Source of the DNA: Pedobacter sp. UBA1951 | GTDB taxonomy: Bacteria; Bacteroidota; Bacteroidia; Sphingobacteriales; Sphingobacteriaceae | Length of the DNA: 17,448 nt | Assembly: GCA_002336465.1 (NCBI GenBank) | Contig: DDEP01000211.1 | Location: forward strand, 1-17,448 | Direction: 5' to 3' | Shown: in pieces, positions 14,571 to 17,448 of the stretch | Layout of the letters: every line of letters starts with the position of its first letter | Numbering within the stretch: the first letter of the stretch is position 1 | Program-made: the position numbers and the translations under genes | The notes under the pieces: model-generated | Seen by the model: only the letters and a program-made list of their open reading frames with translations | Database searches by the model: none | Told to the model about the DNA's origin: nothing

Positions 14571-15887
14571 TTATTTAACGGCCATTTCTACCATAAACCT
14601 ATAAACTTCAGACCAACCTTTCCATGTTTCTGCCTCCGAAAGAGATTCGTTATGCCAAAGGCAGCAAAAAGTACCATTTACTAATTTAACATGATCCATA
14701 ATTTTTGCAATAACTTCTTTGCCCTTTTCAGGATTTAGTTTTAAGTAAACTTTTAATGTAGCATCCATTACAGCAAAAGGATGGACTTTTAATACAGATT
14801 GTTTCTCCAACTGAAGATCGTACCAATAAAAAGGAGTACAGGTGCCTGCTCTGAAACCGGCCTGTGAAGCATAGCCCATGCTGTAATCATGCAAAATATC
14901 GGCATCTTTTAATTGAAGATAAGTTTTGGGTAAATGAAGTTTTAAAAAATGCTGTCGCGATTTATGAATAGGTTTTTCTATAAGCAGAGATAAGCTTTTT
15001 ATTTCTTCGGTCAGCAATTCTTTATGCTGGTTCGAGGCATACGAAGGATGTATGCCAATATCTGCATATTGCGATGTTTCTTTGATCAGGGTATTGAAAT
15101 TTTCTTTATCTGTTTTGATGTTAACATCATACTTTTTATCGCCTCTATGTGCATAAAGAAAGAAAAATATAGGGCTTAGATTGTACTTGCTGTGAATGTG
15201 CCTAAGCGTCTCATAGGTATCAAAAGGATCTTTTCTTTTTCGCAATCCAGTCAAGAGCACATTTTTTAAACGCTCTTTATCTCTTTCTAGCAAAGCCTTA
15301 ATTACACGGGCGGTATTCTTTAAAACACCACTGTTTTTAAAATGATAAGCTCTGTCAATATCAAAAGTAGGAATAAAGGTAAAAGCTCTTGAACCAAAAT
15401 TTAAATCTGGAAAATGTTTAAGGAGGATATTTTTTAGCATAAGTGCCCAAACATCAACCACCGGTATATCCAATAGATTTAATTTGAATTGTAAACTGTT
15501 CTCTGCTTTGAAACGCTGGTGTTTATCGGGTTCAAAAGGTAGGTATTCTTCATAACGAGAAACAAAGTAAAAAGAAGCGGCAAAGACATCAAAAGGCAAA
15601 GCCCCGATTTTTACATGAAAAGGAACATCGGTATCTCCAAATGTGACGAGGTTGGTATGCTGAGGTTGAATTTTTGTTTCAAATAAGAGGTTACAAGCTC
15701 CAAAATGCAGTTCCTTCCCAAGAGGTTGCCCCGCATAGCTGAATTTTGGACCGTCATACTGTAAAAACTCAGTTTCATTTGAGGTAAAAGAAAGATTTCC
15801 CTCATGCAGAAGAATATCTTTAAAGATAAAATTAAAGATATATTTTACCCGTGGAGTAAGCTGTTTACAAAATATAAGTAAAGGCAT
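14571..15887 (-). CDS. Polysaccharide-deacetylase-like protein (NodB-like fold, with DUF7033-type N-terminus)
   Basis: A 438 aa protein with no signal peptide or clear membrane helix. Residues 1-165 form an N-terminal region (YDGPKFSYAG, LPFDVFAASFYFVSRYEEYL) of the kind that precedes deacetylase domains in Bacteroidota. The NodB-like domain follows: FIPTFDIDRAYHF (171-183) carries a TFDID version of the usual TFDD metal and base motif, DIGIHPSYAS (276-285) has a His-Pro in the position of the zinc-binding HxxHP region, and GFRAGTCTPFYWYD (344-357) matches the R-x-G/P motif that closes the active site. LWHNES (410-415) holds a late conserved His. The substrate is unknown; an N-acetylated glycan is likely from family knowledge. 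It may be co-transcribed with upp, a pairing without obvious functional logic. Confidence 0.82.
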   Translation of the reverse strand: MPLLIFCKQLTPRVKYIFNFIFKDILLHEGNLSFTSNETEFLQYDGPKFSYAGQPLGKELHFGACNLLFETKIQPQHTNLVTFGDTDVPFHVKIGALPFDVFAASFYFVSRYEEYLPFEPDKHQRFKAENSLQFKLNLLDIPVVDVWALMLKNILLKHFPDLNFGSRAFTFIPTFDIDRAYHFKNSGVLKNTARVIKALLERDKERLKNVLLTGLRKRKDPFDTYETLRHIHSKYNLSPIFFFLYAHRGDKKYDVNIKTDKENFNTLIKETSQYADIGIHPSYASNQHKELLTEEIKSLSLLIEKPIHKSRQHFLKLHLPKTYLQLKDADILHDYSMGYASQAGFRAGTCTPFYWYDLQLEKQSVLKVHPFAVMDATLKVYLKLNPEKGKEVIAKIMDHVKLVNGTFCCLWHNESLSEAETWKGWSEVYRFMVEMAVK

Positions 15888-16028
15888 ATTAAACAGAACA
15901 AACGGTTCAAATTACATAAAAGTACCAATAAGACTTAAGAAAAGAGGCATATAATTTGAAGAATTTGATTGATATAACTCATTTGCAGGTCATCTTAATT
16001 TTAACTTACTAAAACAAAACAGGTAATT

Positions 16029-16060
16029 TTTGTGATTAAATAAACAAGGCTTTATTTTTA
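16029..16060 (+). promoter_or_regulatory. Candidate uvrB promoter
   Basis: TTTG at 16029-16032 and TATTTTTA at 16053-16060 (seven of eight matches to TAnnTTTG) are separated by 20 bases, a good Bacteroidota spacing. The start site would fall within a few bases of the uvrB ATG, giving an almost leaderless message. The rest of the 179-base gap toward the divergent deacetylase gene shows no gene or strong hairpin. Confidence 0.35.
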
Positions 16061-16066
16061 CATTGC

Positions 16067-17448
16067 ATGAAATTTAAACTCATATCAGATTATAAACCTA
16101 CCGGAGATCAGCCTCAGGCTATTGCTCAACTGGTAGAGGGCGTAAAATCAGAGGAACACTACCAAACTTTATTGGGTGTAACCGGATCTGGAAAAACATT
16201 TAGCGTAGCCAATGTAATTGAACAGACCCAGAAACCAACTTTGATATTAAGCCACAACAAAACCCTTGCGGCACAATTGTATGGCGAGTTTAAGCAGTTT
16301 TTCCCAGAAAATGCGGTTAACTATTTTGTGTCTTATTACGATTATTATCAGCCAGAGGCTTATATGCCTACCACTAATACTTATATAGAAAAAGACCTGA
16401 GTATAAATGAAGAGATAGAAAAACTACGGTTACGCACTACTTCTGCACTAATGTCGGGTAGGAGAGATGTAATTGTTGTCTCTTCCATTTCTTGCATTTA
16501 TGGTATGGGAAATCCTGAAGATTTTTCCCGCTCGGTTTTTAGGTTTGGTGTAGGCACAAAAATTACGAGAAACTCATTTTTACATCATCTGGTAGAGATT
16601 TTATATGCGAGGACCATTAATGATTTTAAACGAGGAACTTTTAGGGTAAAAGGAGATACTGTGGATATTTATCCGGCTTATCTCGATAACGCTTATCGCA
16701 TATCTTTCTTTGGAGATGAAATAGAAGAACTTACGGTAATAGACCCTGTTACGGGAAAAACATTAGAAAAAATGCAGGATATGGCCATTTATCCAGCAAA
16801 CTTGTTTGTTACGCCAAAAGACAGGTTTAACCAATCTATATGGGCCATACAGGAAGAACTTGAAGTAAGAAAGAACCAATTCATCAAAGATGGCCTCTTA
16901 CTTGAAGCAAAAAGATTAGAGGAACGGGTAAACTTTGATATAGAAATGATGAAAGAACTGGGCTATTGTTCAGGTATAGAAAACTATTCGAGGTTTTTTG
17001 ATGGACGACCTCCCGGAATGCGTCCATTCTGTTTACTAGATTATTTTCCAGAAGATTATTTGATGGTAATTGACGAAAGCCATGTTACGGTTCCGCAAAT
17101 AAGAGCCATGTATGGAGGAGATAGATCCCGAAAACTCGCTCTAGTAGAATACGGTTTCCGTTTACCTTCTGCCTTAGATAACAGGCCTTTGAATTTTGAG
17201 GAATTTGAACGAATGGCCCCACAAACTATTTATGTAAGCGCAACACCTGCTGATTATGAGCTACAGAAATCAGACGGAGTAGTTGTAGAACAGGTAATCA
17301 GACCAACCGGATTACTGGATCCTTTAATTGAAGTGAGGCCAGCAATTAATCAGGTTGATGATTTACTGGATGAAATAGATAACCAAATAAAAAAAGGAGG
17401 AAGAGTATTGGTAACCACACTTACCAAGCGCATGGCCGAAGAAATGGA
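16067..17448 (+). CDS. uvrB: Excinuclease ABC subunit B UvrB (3' truncated by window edge)
   Basis: UvrB is the damage-verifying helicase-like subunit of UvrABC nucleotide excision repair. It receives DNA from UvrA and recruits UvrC for incision. The first 460 codons are present and uninterrupted; the family is usually about 670 aa, so roughly the last third lies beyond the window. Visible elements are the N-terminal FKLISDYKPTGDQPQAI (residues 3-19), Walker A GVTGSGKT (37-44), the beta-hairpin region YYDYYQPEAYMPTTNTYIEK (90-109) that clamps a DNA strand, SSISCIYGMGNP (139-150), RPPGMRPFCLLDYFP (314-328), Walker B-type DESH (336-339), YGFRLPSALDNRPL (362-375) and SATP (391-394). The ATG at 16067 gives the standard N-terminus. 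It is divergent from the deacetylase-like gene. Confidence 0.97.
   Translation, partial: MKFKLISDYKPTGDQPQAIAQLVEGVKSEEHYQTLLGVTGSGKTFSVANVIEQTQKPTLILSHNKTLAAQLYGEFKQFFPENAVNYFVSYYDYYQPEAYMPTTNTYIEKDLSINEEIEKLRLRTTSALMSGRRDVIVVSSISCIYGMGNPEDFSRSVFRFGVGTKITRNSFLHHLVEILYARTINDFKRGTFRVKGDTVDIYPAYLDNAYRISFFGDEIEELTVIDPVTGKTLEKMQDMAIYPANLFVTPKDRFNQSIWAIQEELEVRKNQFIKDGLLLEAKRLEERVNFDIEMMKELGYCSGIENYSRFFDGRPPGMRPFCLLDYFPEDYLMVIDESHVTVPQIRAMYGGDRSRKLALVEYGFRLPSALDNRPLNFEEFERMAPQTIYVSATPADYELQKSDGVVVEQVIRPTGLLDPLIEVRPAINQVDDLLDEIDNQIKKGGRVLVTTLTKRMAEEM

Noticed and set aside
15611..15805. 64-codon minus-strand frame within the deacetylase-like gene
   Set aside because: It is an out-of-frame overlap with the N-terminal region of a well-supported gene on the same strand.
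1..17448. CRISPR arrays, transposases, phage genes, toxin-antitoxin pairs, tRNA or rRNA genes
   Set aside because: No regularly spaced repeats, no terminal inverted repeats around a transposase frame and no RNA-gene-like stretch were seen; intergenic gaps are all below about 180 bases and the genes are ordinary chromosomal families.

Overview
This AT-rich window looks like a chromosomal housekeeping segment from a member of the Bacteroidota, most likely the Sphingobacteriaceae (Pedobacter-like). The evidence is protein character (Bacteroidota-style ThiL, M14 peptidase, CPBP protease and DUF7033-type deacetylase), the absence of clear Shine-Dalgarno sequences, and several TAnnTTTG-type -7 promoter elements, which are the Bacteroidota consensus. 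The genus assignment is inference.

Layout, left to right. A possible C-terminal remnant of an upstream gene (2-127) is followed by nadA (176-1168, quinolinate synthase), a small secreted protein of unknown function (1231-1785), thiL (1795-2835) and a family 4-like glycosyltransferase with a TTG start (2916-4166), all on +. The glycosyltransferase meets rmuC tail to tail (4163-5443, -). A DAO-type FAD oxidoreductase (5455-6594, -) lies directly upstream of rmuC. A YugP-type membrane zinc metallopeptidase (6681-7373, +) converges on a large secreted M14 carboxypeptidase-like protein (7445-10141, -), with a perfect palindromic terminator between them. A YciA-like acyl-CoA thioesterase (10259-10645, +) converges on cdsA (10686-11492, -), which overlaps an upstream CPBP-family intramembrane protease gene (11482-12414, -). 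Divergently, dusB (12469-13461, +) and apaG (13505-13891, +) follow. They converge on upp (13901-14545, -), which sits downstream of a polysaccharide-deacetylase-like gene (14571-15887, -). The window ends inside uvrB (16067-17448, +), which has no stop codon here.

The genes form short one- to three-gene units that switch strand eight times in 17 kb. They serve unrelated basic functions: NAD and thiamine cofactor synthesis, phospholipid synthesis (CdsA), tRNA modification (DusB), pyrimidine salvage (Upp), DNA repair and maintenance (UvrB, RmuC) and envelope or secreted proteolysis (YugP, M14, CPBP). I see no mobile element, CRISPR array, tRNA, rRNA, phage gene or toxin/defence island, and no convincing undescribed multi-gene system. 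The entries most worth a second look are the small secreted protein whose C-terminus resembles a TonB-receptor plug motif, the M14 protein's C-terminal amidotransferase-like domain, and the deacetylase-like protein.
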